The notes beneath the pieces are model-generated. The model saw only the letters and a list, made by a program, of their open reading frames with translations. It did not search any database and was not told where the DNA came from. From contig DATNPH010000120.1 of assembly GCA_036703315.1 (NCBI GenBank), positions 13,713 through 77,712 on the forward strand: DNA of 64,000 nt. Reading direction: 5' to 3'. This document shows, one piece after another, positions 1-9,020 of this stretch; within the stretch, counting starts at the first letter, position 1, and every line of letters begins with the position of its first letter. The position numbers were made by a program, and so were the translations under genes. The DNA is from DATNPH01 sp036703315. GTDB lineage: Bacteria > Cyanobacteriota > Cyanobacteriia > Cyanobacteriales > Coleofasciculaceae.

Positions 1-63
1 ATTGGAGAGCGCTTTTAATCGGGTGATTGGGCACTGGTCATGGGTCATTGGTACGTCTGGCAG

Positions 64-119
64 ACGACTACTGACCACTGACCACTAACCACTGACTACC
101 GACGACTAACTACTGAATC
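64..119. repeat. Degenerate heptamer repeat (STRR type) before lpxC
   Basis: About eight consecutive 7-base units of the pattern CTGACCA / CTAACCA / CTGACTA run almost into the lpxC start codon. A short palindrome (CGTCTGGCAGACG, 54-66) sits just upstream. Heptanucleotide tandem repeats like this are typical of cyanobacterial intergenic DNA. No promoter can be recognised inside it. Confidence 0.7.
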
Positions 120-127
120 ATTGACTA

Positions 128-1033
128 ATGACTAAATACACTTTGAGGGGGAGATTTGAACGCTCAGGTGTCAGCCTTCATAGCGGCATTTATACGACGG
201 TGCGGGTGCTGCCCGCTGCCCTTGGGGAGGGGCGCTATTTTGTTCGGGTTGACCGATCTGAAGCACCTGTCATCCCAGCGCGAGTAGATGCTGTCCACTC
301 GACAACACTTTCTACTGAACTCCAGGCACCGACCAAGGATTTTAACGGCGCGGTTAGTTCCACTCTTAGCGATGGAGATGCCCGTGTGCGGACAGTGGAG
401 CACCTGTTAGCGGCGCTAGCCTGTAGTGGTGTTGATGATGCCCGAATTGAAATTGATGGACCGGAAGTCCCTCTTTTAGACGGTTCAGCACAACTTTGGG
501 TGGAGGCGATTCACGAAGTGGGCATCGTGGCACAAGAGTGGGAGAGTGAGAGAGTGGAAGCAGTTCCTACCCTCACACCCTCACCTTTTGTCTTACAGCA
601 GCCAGTCTGGGTGTATCAAGGGGATGCCTTTGTTGCTGCTCTGCCAGCACCAACCACCCGATTTACTTACGGGATTGACTTTGATTTACCAGCAATTGGG
701 AACCAATGGCATAGCTGGACACCTGAGCAGGAAAGTTTTGCGGATGCGATCGCTCCAGCTCGTACTTTTGGTTTAGCTCACCAGATTGACTCCCTGCGAC
801 AAGCTGGTTTAATCAAAGGGGGTAGCTTAGAAAACGCCTTGGTTTGTGACGACTCTGGATGGCTGAATCCTCCTTTGAGATTTTCAAATGAGCCAGTGCG
901 TCATAAACTTTTAGATTTAGTAGGGGATTTAAGTTTACTCGGAATTTTTCCTGTGGCTCACTTCCTCGCCTACAAAGCTAGCCATAATCTGCATATCCAA
1001 CTCGCCAAAGCGCTGGTTCAACAAATGGGTTGA
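128..1033 (+). CDS. lpxC: UDP-3-O-acyl-N-acetylglucosamine deacetylase
   Basis: Zinc-dependent deacetylase that carries out the first committed step of lipid A synthesis in the cytoplasm. The 301-residue protein shows the family zinc-binding motif VEHLLAAL near residue 90 and HKLLDLVGD near residue 260, plus the SHNLH segment close to the C-terminus. The two-lobed layout and length fit LpxC. The ATG at 128 sits at the end of a heptamer repeat, with no clear Shine-Dalgarno. It is the first visible gene of the conserved cyanobacterial cluster lpxC-fabZ-lpxA-lpxB, in which an Omp85/BamA gene usually lies further upstream (outside this window). A 28-residue stretch around 135-165 is poorly conserved in composition but does not break the fold. 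Confidence 0.95.
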   Translation: MTKYTLRGRFERSGVSLHSGIYTTVRVLPAALGEGRYFVRVDRSEAPVIPARVDAVHSTTLSTELQAPTKDFNGAVSSTLSDGDARVRTVEHLLAALACSGVDDARIEIDGPEVPLLDGSAQLWVEAIHEVGIVAQEWESERVEAVPTLTPSPFVLQQPVWVYQGDAFVAALPAPTTRFTYGIDFDLPAIGNQWHSWTPEQESFADAIAPARTFGLAHQIDSLRQAGLIKGGSLENALVCDDSGWLNPPLRFSNEPVRHKLLDLVGDLSLLGIFPVAHFLAYKASHNLHIQLAKALVQQMG

Positions 1034-1103
1034 CGATTAGAAGGTTGAACGTTGTAACCTGTAACATGCTAACCTGCAACCTGCAACCCTCCACAGCACA
1101 CTC

Positions 1104-1616
1104 ATGTCTATATTGATCGACGTTAACACCCACGATGATTCGACAGAAACGACGGCTGCACCCAACAGCCAGTCATCAACTCCAACGATTCTCACCCTTG
1201 AAGACATTCATCGAATACTGCCTCACCGCTATCCTTTCGCCTTAGTTGATCGGATCATTGAATATGTTCCGGGGAAGCGAGCCGTTGGCATCAAGAACGT
1301 CACCTTCAATGAACCCCATTTTCAAGGGCATTTTCCCGGTCGTCCCCTGATGCCTGGGGTGATGATTGTGGAAGCAATGGCTCAGGTGGGAGGCGTCGTC
1401 TTAACCCAGTTGCCAGATATGGAGGGCGGATTATTTGTATTCGCTGGTATTGACAAAGTTCGCTTCCGCCGTCCTGTAGTTCCAGGCGATCAATTGGTGA
1501 TGACAACGGAACTGTTGTCCATCAAGCGGCGTCGTTTTGGAAAGATGCAGGCTCGTGCCGTCGTGGATGGTCAGCGAGTCGCAGAAGGCGAACTGATGTT
1601 TTCTCTCGTAGACTAA
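1104..1616 (+). CDS. fabZ: 3-hydroxyacyl-[acyl-carrier-protein] dehydratase FabZ
   Basis: Hot-dog-fold dehydratase of type II fatty acid synthesis; it supplies acyl-ACP and competes with LpxA/LpxD for hydroxyacyl-ACP. The 170-residue protein has a hydrophilic Ser/Thr-rich N-terminal tail of about 28 residues, then the family core LPHRYPF, the catalytic His in HFPGRPLMPGV and the catalytic Glu in MIVEAMAQ. It lies 70 bp after lpxC in the same direction, which is consistent with an operon. The start ATG at 1104 gives a slightly longer N-terminus than E. coli FabZ, as is usual in cyanobacteria. Confidence 0.95.
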   Translation: MSILIDVNTHDDSTETTAAPNSQSSTPTILTLEDIHRILPHRYPFALVDRIIEYVPGKRAVGIKNVTFNEPHFQGHFPGRPLMPGVMIVEAMAQVGGVVLTQLPDMEGGLFVFAGIDKVRFRRPVVPGDQLVMTTELLSIKRRRFGKMQARAVVDGQRVAEGELMFSLVD

Positions 1617-1622
1617 AAAATC

Positions 1623-1700
1623 ACTGGTCATTGGTCATTAGTCAGTGGTCAGTGGTCAGGAAATGAAAACAACTCAGGAATTAGGACTCAGGACTCAGGA
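1623..1700. repeat. Heptamer repeats between fabZ and lpxA
   Basis: Two adjacent short arrays. One is built from GGTCATT / GGTCAGT units (about 1625-1660), the other from GGACTCA units (about 1683-1700). The second ends nine bases before the lpxA start codon and occupies the place where a Shine-Dalgarno would be expected. Confidence 0.65.
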
Positions 1701-1708
1701 CGAAACAA

Positions 1709-2518
1709 TTGGCAACATTAATTCATCCCACTGCTGTTATCCACCCCGGCGCTGAACTACACCCGACAGTTAAGATTGGTGCCTATGCGGTAATTGGGGA
1801 TAATGTGAAGGTTGGTCCAGAAACGACCATCGGTGCTCATGTGGTGTTAGAAGGACCAACAGAAATCGGAGCCAGGAATCAAATTTTTCCTGGAGCAGCG
1901 ATTGGCTGGGAACCCCAAGACCTGAAATATGACGGTGCCCCCAGTTGGGTAAGAATTGGCGATGACAACCGAATTCGCGAGTACGTTACCATTAACCGGG
2001 CAACGGGTGCGGGTGAGGCAACGCTAATTGGCAATGGTAATTTGCTGATGGCTTACGTCCACGTTGCCCATAATTGCGTAATTGGCGACTCGGTAGTGAT
2101 TTCCAACGCAGTGAATATGGCGGGTCACGTTCATATTGAGTCGAAGGCAACGATTGGTGGGATGGTGGGGATTCATCAATTTGTCCACATTGGGCGTCTA
2201 GCGATGGTAGGTGGCATGAGTCGCATTGACCGGGATGTGCCACCTTATATGCGGGTTGAGGGAAATCCGGTACGGGTGCGAACGCTCAACTTGGTTGGAC
2301 TCAAGCGTGCTGGAATGACAGCAGACCAAATAGGACAGCTCAAAAAGGCATTCCGGACTCTCTACCGTTCTGGACAAATTCTGAACCAAGCCTTAGAACA
2401 TTTAGAATTACTGCCAGATAACGAACAATTGCAGCACCTACGCCGATTTTTGCAGCTGTCTCAAATGGAAGGACGACGCGGTTTAATTCCCGGTCGTCCT
2501 ATCAGGCGTGAGGAATGA
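1709..2518 (+). CDS. lpxA: UDP-N-acetylglucosamine O-acyltransferase LpxA
   Basis: Trimeric left-handed beta-helix acyltransferase that starts lipid A synthesis by transferring a hydroxyacyl chain from ACP to UDP-GlcNAc. The 269-residue protein shows hexapeptide repeats over residues 5-185 (for example IHPTAVIHPGAELHPTVKIG), the catalytic His in AYVHVAHNCVIG near residue 118, and the GLKRAG segment that opens the C-terminal helical domain. The only suitable start at the family's usual N-terminus is TTG at 1709, so this gene uses a non-ATG start. It lies between fabZ and lpxB in the conserved lipid A cluster. Confidence 0.95.
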   Translation: MATLIHPTAVIHPGAELHPTVKIGAYAVIGDNVKVGPETTIGAHVVLEGPTEIGARNQIFPGAAIGWEPQDLKYDGAPSWVRIGDDNRIREYVTINRATGAGEATLIGNGNLLMAYVHVAHNCVIGDSVVISNAVNMAGHVHIESKATIGGMVGIHQFVHIGRLAMVGGMSRIDRDVPPYMRVEGNPVRVRTLNLVGLKRAGMTADQIGQLKKAFRTLYRSGQILNQALEHLELLPDNEQLQHLRRFLQLSQMEGRRGLIPGRPIRREE

Positions 2519-2594
2519 GTCATTAGTCAATTGTTCATAGCTAATTGCTAATTGTTCCTGGTTCATAGTTCATTGCTCATTGAAGTGTCTAATT

Positions 2595-2647
<53 letters not shown>

Positions 2648-2652
<5 letters not shown>

Positions 2653-3925
2653 TCAAAAAACTATCTTTATCAGCACCGGAGAGGTTTCTGGTGATTTGCA
2701 AGGGGCACTGCTGATTGACGCGTTGAAACGTCAGGCACAGGCAACAGGGTTGGATTTAGAAATTGTGGCGCTAGGGGGCGACAAAATGGCGAGGGCCGGT
2801 GCCACATTGTTGGGTAATACCACTGGTATTGGTTCTGTGGGAATTCTAGAATCTCTGCCTTTTGTGCTGCCCACTTTACAAATCCAACGTCGTGCCAAAC
2901 AGTACCTCCGCCAACATCCGCCTGACCTAGTAGTGCTGATTGACTATATGGGGCCAAATCTGAGTATTGGCAATTTTATCCGGCACAAGCTGCCCCAGGT
3001 GCCGATAATTTATTACATTGCTCCACAGGATTGGGTTTGGTCGGCGCGGTCTATTTTTCCCCGTGACACGACGACCATTGTGGAGATGACAGACCAACTG
3101 TTGGCAATTTTTCCAGAGGAAGCCCGTTATTTTGAAAAAAAGGGAGCCTCAGTCAGTTGGGTAGGTCATCCCTTGGTAGATCGGATGCAATCGAGTCCGA
3201 CACGAGAGGAAGCGCGGGCAGCGCTGGGAATAGCACCCGAACAAACCGCGATCGCTCTTGTACCAGCCTCCAGACGCCAAGAACTTAAGTACATGATGCC
3301 TATAGCCTTTGAGGCAGCAAGACAAATCCAGTCGAAATTCCTGGAAACTGGGGAATTGGGAATTGGGAATCGGGAATTGGGAATCGACAACCAAAATCTC
3401 AAATCAGGAACTCCACTGTTTTGGATTCCTCTTTCTCTAGAAGCTTATCGACCTGCCATCGAAACAGCGATACAGGATTATGGTCTAAATGCCAAGATTG
3501 TCGCTGGTCATACTCAAGAAGTTTTAGCCGCTGCTGATTTAGCGATTGCTAAGTCGGGTACCGTGAACTTGGAACTGGCGCTTTTGAATGTTCCACAGGT
3601 GGTTTTCTACCGGGTTAGTGCGTTGACTTCCTTGATCGCTCGCCTTGTGAAGTTTTCTATTCCGTTCATGTCGCCGCCTAACCTAGTGGTAATGCGCTCA
3701 ATTGTGCCCGAATTGCTACAAGAGCAAGCGACACCAGAAAACATTGTCAAAGAATCCTTAGAACTTCTGTTCAACCCTGCAAGGCGTCAGCAAACCTTGG
3801 CAGACTATCAGGAGATGTGTCAGTTATTAGGGGAAGTTGGGGTATGCGATCGCGCCGCTAGTGAAATCCTCCAGTTAAGCCATTCAAAAGTCAAAAGTCA
3901 AAAGTCAAAAGTCAAAAGTGTCTAA
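2648..3925 (+). CDS. lpxB: Lipid-A-disaccharide synthase
   Basis: Glycosyltransferase (GT19) that joins UDP-2,3-diacylglucosamine and lipid X. The 425-residue protein opens with ISTGEVSGDLQGA and carries the family motifs YYIAPQDWVWS and VSWVGHPLVD. The C-terminal lobe includes SGTVNLELALLNVPQVVFYR. Two parts look foreign. Residues near 236-250 (GELGIGNRELGI) are encoded by a five-unit heptamer array (3351-3385), and the last residues (HSKVKSQKSKVKSV) are encoded by five CAAAAGT units (3885-3919). The enzyme core is otherwise complete. It is last in the lpx cluster, 130 bp after lpxA. Confidence 0.93.
3351..3385. repeat. In-frame heptamer array inside lpxB
   Basis: Five 7-base units GGGAATT / GGGAATC, 35 bp in total, lie inside the coding sequence. 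They encode a Gly/Glu/Leu-rich loop in the second domain. Confidence 0.85.
3885..3919. repeat. Heptamer array forming the 3' end of lpxB
   Basis: Five perfect CAAAAGT units encode the Lys/Ser-rich C-terminal tail of LpxB, ending six bases before the stop codon. The same unit occurs in intergenic DNA near 50.53 kb and 59.55 kb. Confidence 0.9.
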
Positions 3926-4013
3926 TCCAATAAAATCTACTCTTTGAATAACCTTTAAAACGAACTTGTAGGCGCGATTAAGAATGATTAATAGTCAAAA
4001 ATAGTTAGCAACT

Positions 4014-4493
4014 ATGAATATTCGCATTGGTAATGGTTACGATATCCATCAACTGACTAAGGGACGCCGATTAATTATCGGTGGCGTCGAGATTTCTCAT
4101 GAGTTCGGGTTGCTAGGTCACAGTGATGCCGACGTTCTGACGCACGCGATTATGGACGCAATGCTGGGAGCGTTGAGTCTGGGGGATATTGGTCATTACT
4201 TCCCTCCTAGTGATCCCAAGTGGGCGGGGGCGGATAGCCTAGTTTTATTGAGTCAAGTTAATCAGCTGGTGCTCTCTGCTGGGTGGCGAATTGGCAATAT
4301 TGACTCTGTAGTTGTGGCAGAGCGACCTAAGCTTAAGCCCCACATTAAAACAATGCGCGATCGCCTTAGCCAAACCTTAGAATTAAACGCTGACCAAATC
4401 GGCATCAAGGCAACCACAAACGAAAAGTTAGGTCCAGTGGGACGAGAAGAGGGCATCGCTGCTTATGCCGTAGCCTTGTTGGTGAGCAACTGA
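4014..4493 (+). CDS. ispF: 2-C-methyl-D-erythritol 2,4-cyclodiphosphate synthase
   Basis: Enzyme of the MEP (non-mevalonate) isoprenoid pathway that makes MEcPP. The 159-residue length is standard. The N-terminal RIGNGYDIHQL contains the metal-binding D-x-H. The family signature is seen as GLLGHSDADVLTHAIMDAMLGA, followed by GDIGHYFPPSD and a C-terminal TTNEKLGPVGREEGIAAYAV. It is convergent with the histidine kinase gene that follows, and no obvious terminator hairpin lies in the 62-bp gap. Confidence 0.96.
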   Translation: MNIRIGNGYDIHQLTKGRRLIIGGVEISHEFGLLGHSDADVLTHAIMDAMLGALSLGDIGHYFPPSDPKWAGADSLVLLSQVNQLVLSAGWRIGNIDSVVVAERPKLKPHIKTMRDRLSQTLELNADQIGIKATTNEKLGPVGREEGIAAYAVALLVSN

Positions 4494-4555
4494 AATTCGT
4501 ATATAACGAACAATAGCGCAAGCTTGACGTGGGAGTGTCACTTAGGTTATGATTT

Positions 4556-7500
4556 TCAACCTTCCAACCTTGCAACCCTTAACTTCTGCTGTCTTACCGG
4601 AATCTCAATTAAAAACTCAGTACCTTGCCCCGGTGCTGAATTGCAGCGCAGGTGACCGCCGTGTTTTTCGACGATAATTTGGTAACTAATTGCTAACCCC
4701 AAACCAGTACCTCGACCCACGGGTTTAGTTGTAAAGAAGGGGTCAAACAGCTGTTTTTTTGTCCTCTGTGTCATTCCAGTGCCGTTGTCGGCAATATGAA
4801 TAAAGACGCGAGTTGGTGCTTGAGAAGAGTAACGAGCAATGTTGTTCTCAGCACATCCAGTCCCAGAGTCAGATGAGTCGGCAGTGTCTCTTATGACGCC
4901 TGTGTGAATGGTGATGGTCGGTAGGAAAGGAGTAGAGGCATTCACTGAATTCCCGATTGGCTCTAAGAGCTGACTTTTCACTTTTTCTTCTAGAGCATCG
5001 ATGGCATTGGTTAACAAATTCATAAATACCTGGTTGAGTTGTCCTGGACAACACTCCACCAACGGCAAGGTGCCAAACTCTTTAATCACAGTGATGGCAG
5101 GTTGTCCTGGCTTGCCTTTGAGCCGATGTTGGAGAATCATCAAGGTACTCTCGATTCCAGGGTGAATGTCTACCTCCTTACTGTCTGATTCATCTACGCG
5201 AGAGAACGTCTGTAGCGATCGCACAATTTGCCGGATGCGTTCAGCGCCTGCCTTCATCGAGTCTTGTAGTTGGGTAAGGTCAGTAATTAGAAAATCTAGA
5301 TCGATGGCTTCTATGTGTTCTTGAACTACTATCGGAGGGTTGGGGTAGGTAGCACGATAAAGTTGGACTAGATCGATAAGGTCTTGGAAATACTCTTGGG
5401 AATAGATTAAATTGCCATAAATGAAGTTAACTGGGTTGTTAATCTCGTGAGCCACACCGGCAACTAGCTGACCCAGGCTTGACATTTTTTCACTCTGAAT
5501 CAACTGTCCTTGGGTGCGTTGTAGCTCGTGTAGAGCTTGTTGTAATTGAGTGGCTTGCTCTTGAGCTTGCTGCGTAGCCGTGCGGCTGGCGGCATAGAGC
5601 TTGGCTTGATTAATGGCAATCAGGAGTTGGCTCATTACCGCTTTCAGAAGTTCAACCTCGCTATCGCTCCAAGGTCGTGCTTCGCTCGTATGAATACAGC
5701 TGAGTACACCAATCGCCCCCGAAGGTGTCTGCATTGGTAGCGACAACACAGAGGTACAGCCCATAGAGCGAATAAATGCCTGAGAAATCGGGTCGCTGAC
5801 TGTCTCGACATCATCAATCTTGAGAATTTCTAGATTTAAGAGCTTTTGAGCTAACGGCCCGATTAAGTCACTGGGATAACGACCTGTGCGATCAGGAGTA
5901 TCAAACGTCCGAGCTTCTTTAACAACCTCCCAGTAGGCTCGACGCCCAGAACAGCGATACCAGGCAAATTGGCAACGCTCAATTTGCAGCATTCGGCGGA
6001 TTTCCTGAGCAGTGGTTTCGAGAATGGTGTTCAGATCCAGAGAGTTGCGGATTTGGTTAGACAGCTGATTTAACAGTGCTTCTCGCCGCGCTTGTTCTCG
6101 CAATTGTGCTTCCGAGTTCCGCAGGGCTGATTCAGCGGCTTTGCGAGCGCTAATATCTTGGACAACACCGAGGAAATACTTGGGAGTGCCGTGGACAGTA
6201 AGAACCAAGGATGCGGTAATTTGTACCCAGACTAGTTTGCCATTTTTGTGAAGGTAGCGCTTTTCTAACGAATAAGTCTCAATTTCACCCGTCAAGAGCG
6301 ATCGCACATGTTCCAGCTCAACCGACAGATCATCTGGGTGAGTAATATCGTAAAAAGTTTGTTCCAACAGTTCTTCACGGGCGTAACCGACAATGTTGCA
6401 AAATTTTTCGTTAACCCGTACAAACTTGCCTTCTGGTTCTGCGTGCCTAATGCCAACTGCTGCTTGCTCAAAAGTGGCACGGAATCGTTCTTCACTCTCA
6501 CGCAGCGCCACCTCTATTCGTTTACGCTTGGTGATATCAATAAAGGACGCAACAGCTGCATAGGGAGTAGTTTCCTTGGGGCGGAACAGAGGTTGTGAAT
6601 TGACACTGAGCCACGCTAGAGTCCCGTCGGGTTTGTGGATGCCCATAATTACCTCACTACAGGGCTCTCCAGTACGTAGCGTCATATTAAGCGGGTGTTC
6701 CTCACCAGGAAAATGCTCACCTTCTTCGGTGATCGCCCGCAAGCGTGAGTCAATAGAAATCAATCCCAGTAGCTGATCAGCTGACAGCCCCAGGATACGT
6801 TCTGCTGCGGCATTACAGGTGCGAATGATACCATTAGCATCCTGCAAGATGATTCCCTCTGCCATTGCCGCAATCAAAGAACGATACCGTTCTTCTGATT
6901 CCTGTAGCAAGGCTTGTGCCTGCCTACGCTCTGAAATTTCCTGTTGCAATTGCTCGATTGTATTCGTGAATGAGGCAGTTCCCCAAAGCCCTTCTGTCGC
7001 TGTTTCTCTGAGGTGACGATGATTGCCTTCCTCATTTTCGGAGTGGGAGTCCTCAAGGGATGGGCGACTCTCTTGGAACTCGGTCAACATCATGACTCCA
7101 CCTATCTCACCTGTAGGGGTGTGCCAAGGCTGGATTTTCCACTTTACTCTTTGCCTCACGCCGTTAGGTCTGATGAAATAGTCTGAGTCGCCTCGCTGGA
7201 CTTCTCCAGCTAAACAGGAGGCATAAATGTCCTGCCACCGTTCCAGAGGAGGAGAGGTGTAGTCTGTTGATTTTAGCGATGCCGTTCGCGTAGCGTCTCC
7301 GCTAGGAGAAGGCGGTTCGCTTGGCGACCATCGCCTTTTTGAAGAGACTCTCAAGGAGTTATCATTCTCTGATGGCGTTAGCGATGCCGGAGACGGTTCG
7401 CTTCGCGACCATCGCATACGGGATGAAGGGTAAGGGATAGATTCCGCCTCTTCACTCCTTGATAAGCTCTCCTCACTTTGAAATAGGGGAAATACTTCAT

Positions 7501-7678
7501 AATGAGAGCGACCGACAAGGTCTTGGTTCTCCAGATCATAATCACTCAGCCACCGACGAGACGTGAGCAAATAACGTAGGTCACGGTCAAGCATTGCTGC
7601 GGCAGCGGGGATATGTTCCACAAACGCAGATAACAGCTCTAGATTGGCTGAATCAGCTGATGGATCTCCAAGTTGCAT
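4556..7678 (-). CDS. PAS-PAS-PAS-GAF sensor histidine kinase
   Basis: Large cytoplasmic sensor kinase of 1040 residues with no membrane segment. The first PAS-like region (about 15-200) is interrupted by a Ser/Pro/Arg-rich stretch (about 72-140). PAS2 (about 259-385) and PAS3 (about 389-515) follow; PAS3 has a PAC motif. A GAF domain spans about 545-692 and a coiled coil about 695-730. The HisKA-like region has phospho-acceptor His744 (GVAHEINNPV). The ATPase domain has N-box MNLLTNAIDAL, G1 DNGTGM and G2 GRGTGLGLA. There is no receiver domain and no adjacent response regulator, so the partner is unknown. The stretch 72-140 is encoded by short dispersed repeats and is probably an insertion that may disable PAS1. 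The signal sensed cannot be deduced. Confidence 0.9.
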   Translation of the reverse strand: MQLGDPSADSANLELLSAFVEHIPAAAAMLDRDLRYLLTSRRWLSDYDLENQDLVGRSHYEVFPLFQSEESLSRSEEAESIPYPSSRMRWSRSEPSPASLTPSENDNSLRVSSKRRWSPSEPPSPSGDATRTASLKSTDYTSPPLERWQDIYASCLAGEVQRGDSDYFIRPNGVRQRVKWKIQPWHTPTGEIGGVMMLTEFQESRPSLEDSHSENEEGNHRHLRETATEGLWGTASFTNTIEQLQQEISERRQAQALLQESEERYRSLIAAMAEGIILQDANGIIRTCNAAAERILGLSADQLLGLISIDSRLRAITEEGEHFPGEEHPLNMTLRTGEPCSEVIMGIHKPDGTLAWLSVNSQPLFRPKETTPYAAVASFIDITKRKRIEVALRESEERFRATFEQAAVGIRHAEPEGKFVRVNEKFCNIVGYAREELLEQTFYDITHPDDLSVELEHVRSLLTGEIETYSLEKRYLHKNGKLVWVQITASLVLTVHGTPKYFLGVVQDISARKAAESALRNSEAQLREQARREALLNQLSNQIRNSLDLNTILETTAQEIRRMLQIERCQFAWYRCSGRRAYWEVVKEARTFDTPDRTGRYPSDLIGPLAQKLLNLEILKIDDVETVSDPISQAFIRSMGCTSVLSLPMQTPSGAIGVLSCIHTSEARPWSDSEVELLKAVMSQLLIAINQAKLYAASRTATQQAQEQATQLQQALHELQRTQGQLIQSEKMSSLGQLVAGVAHEINNPVNFIYGNLIYSQEYFQDLIDLVQLYRATYPNPPIVVQEHIEAIDLDFLITDLTQLQDSMKAGAERIRQIVRSLQTFSRVDESDSKEVDIHPGIESTLMILQHRLKGKPGQPAITVIKEFGTLPLVECCPGQLNQVFMNLLTNAIDALEEKVKSQLLEPIGNSVNASTPFLPTITIHTGVIRDTADSSDSGTGCAENNIARYSSQAPTRVFIHIADNGTGMTQRTKKQLFDPFFTTKPVGRGTGLGLAISYQIIVEKHGGHLRCNSAPGQGTEFLIEIPVRQQKLRVARLEG
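7265..7425. repeat. Short dispersed repeats inserted in frame in the kinase PAS1 region
   Basis: Two related GC-rich units, GCGATGCCGTTCGCGTAGCG... (from 7273) and GCGATGCCGGAGACGGTTCG... (from 7381), each end in a GCGACCATCGC-like core and contain small inverted repeats such as CTCCGCTAGGAG. Such 20-60 bp dispersed elements are known in filamentous cyanobacteria. Here they are translated without a stop and yield the peptide motif RRWSPSEPPSPSGD. Confidence 0.7.
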
Positions 7679-7949
7679 GACTCAAACGCTCAATTTTACT
7701 TTTAGAAGCTTATACACAATTAAGCTGCCTGCCTTATAAATTAGCTTAAATCGCTAGAGTCCCTGCACTATCTCATTAGGTAGTGTTTGGGAGTAGATCT
7801 TAGCAAACAGAGAGAATTTGTCGAAAACTATAACCGTAGCTCACGCTTCACCACAGTCAAGTTCCTTATAAACCCAGAAAAAGCAGCTATTGCTTGTAAA
7901 TCCGTGTCGCCGCATACTGTTTGTAAAGTGGCAACCCTCTACCTGATCT
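7679..7949. other. Divergent intergenic region, kinase / trpD
   Basis: A 270-bp gap between two divergent genes; it should hold both promoters. No convincing sigma-70 boxes, operator or hairpin could be picked out, and no clear Shine-Dalgarno precedes trpD. Confidence 0.4.
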
Positions 7950-9011
7950 ATGAAAAACTCTGCTTCTGTGATTGCTGAAACCACCACCAATTGGTCTAGC
8001 TTGCTGCAACAGCTGCTTGATCGGCAATCTTTATCCAGTGAGCAGGCATCACAGTTGATGCAGGGATGGCTTAATGAGAAAATTCCAGAGGTTTTATCAG
8101 GCGCGATTCTTGCCGCTATTCAGGCTAAAGGCGTCTCGGCGGAAGAACTAGCAGGGATGGCGTTGGTGTTGCAATCCCAATCATTACACAAGAGTGCCAT
8201 TGACCATGAGACACCAGTAATTGATACCTGTGGCACAGGTGGGGATGGTGCCTCAACGTTTAATATCTCCACCTGTGTTGCTTTTGTAGCCGCTGCTGCT
8301 GGAGTGCGGGTTGCTAAACATGGCAATCGTTCTGCTTCTAGCCTAGTGGGTTCAGCAGATGTCCTAGAAGCACTGGGTGTCAATTTATCAGCTCCTACTG
8401 AGAAAGTCTACTCAGCACTCAATGAGGTAGGTGTGACGTTCCTTTTTGCCCGTGGTTGGCATCCAGCTATGAAGGCAGTAGCACCACTGCGACAAACTCT
8501 AAAGGTGCGAACGGTATTTAACCTTTTGGGTCCATTGGTGAATCCATTACGTCCTACAGGTCAGGTGATTGGGGTATTTGACTCAAACTTCGTGGCAACG
8601 GTTGCTCAAGCCATGTGTAAAATGGGAACCCCAAAAGCGATCGCTCTCCATGGACGGGAAAAACTTGATGAGGCAGGCTTGGCAGACGAAACCGATTTGG
8701 CGCTGCTATCGGATGGTGAGGTGCGTCTATCAACCCTGAATCCCCAACAGCTAGGCTTAACACCAGCGCCCACAGAGGCACTGCGAGGTGGTAATGTTCA
8801 GGAAAATGCCCTAATTTTACGCAATGTCTTGCAAGGTAAGGGAACACAAGCACAGCAGGATGCTGTAGCGCTGAATGCTTCGTTAGCACTTCAAGTGGGG
8901 GATGTCGTCGCCTTGGAGAACCACAAAGCAGGCATTGAAATTGCCAAAGATGTCATCAGTAGCGGTGCAGCCTGGTCAAAGCTAGATCAGCTAGTAGAGT
9001 TTTTAAGGTGA
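7950..9011 (+). CDS. trpD: Anthranilate phosphoribosyltransferase
   Basis: Second step of tryptophan synthesis: it transfers phosphoribose from PRPP to anthranilate. The 353-residue protein shows the PRPP-binding motif DTCGTGGDGASTFNIST, then KHGNRSASSLVGSADVLEALG and VRTVFNLLGPLVNP, all family signatures. The hydrophilic N-terminus of about 10 residues is variable. The gene stands alone rather than in a trp operon, which is usual in cyanobacteria. It is convergent with the retropepsin gene, with only 9 bp between the stops. Confidence 0.96.
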   Translation: MKNSASVIAETTTNWSSLLQQLLDRQSLSSEQASQLMQGWLNEKIPEVLSGAILAAIQAKGVSAEELAGMALVLQSQSLHKSAIDHETPVIDTCGTGGDGASTFNISTCVAFVAAAAGVRVAKHGNRSASSLVGSADVLEALGVNLSAPTEKVYSALNEVGVTFLFARGWHPAMKAVAPLRQTLKVRTVFNLLGPLVNPLRPTGQVIGVFDSNFVATVAQAMCKMGTPKAIALHGREKLDEAGLADETDLALLSDGEVRLSTLNPQQLGLTPAPTEALRGGNVQENALILRNVLQGKGTQAQQDAVALNASLALQVGDVVALENHKAGIEIAKDVISSGAAWSKLDQLVEFLR

Positions 9012-9020
9012 TAACTCCAA

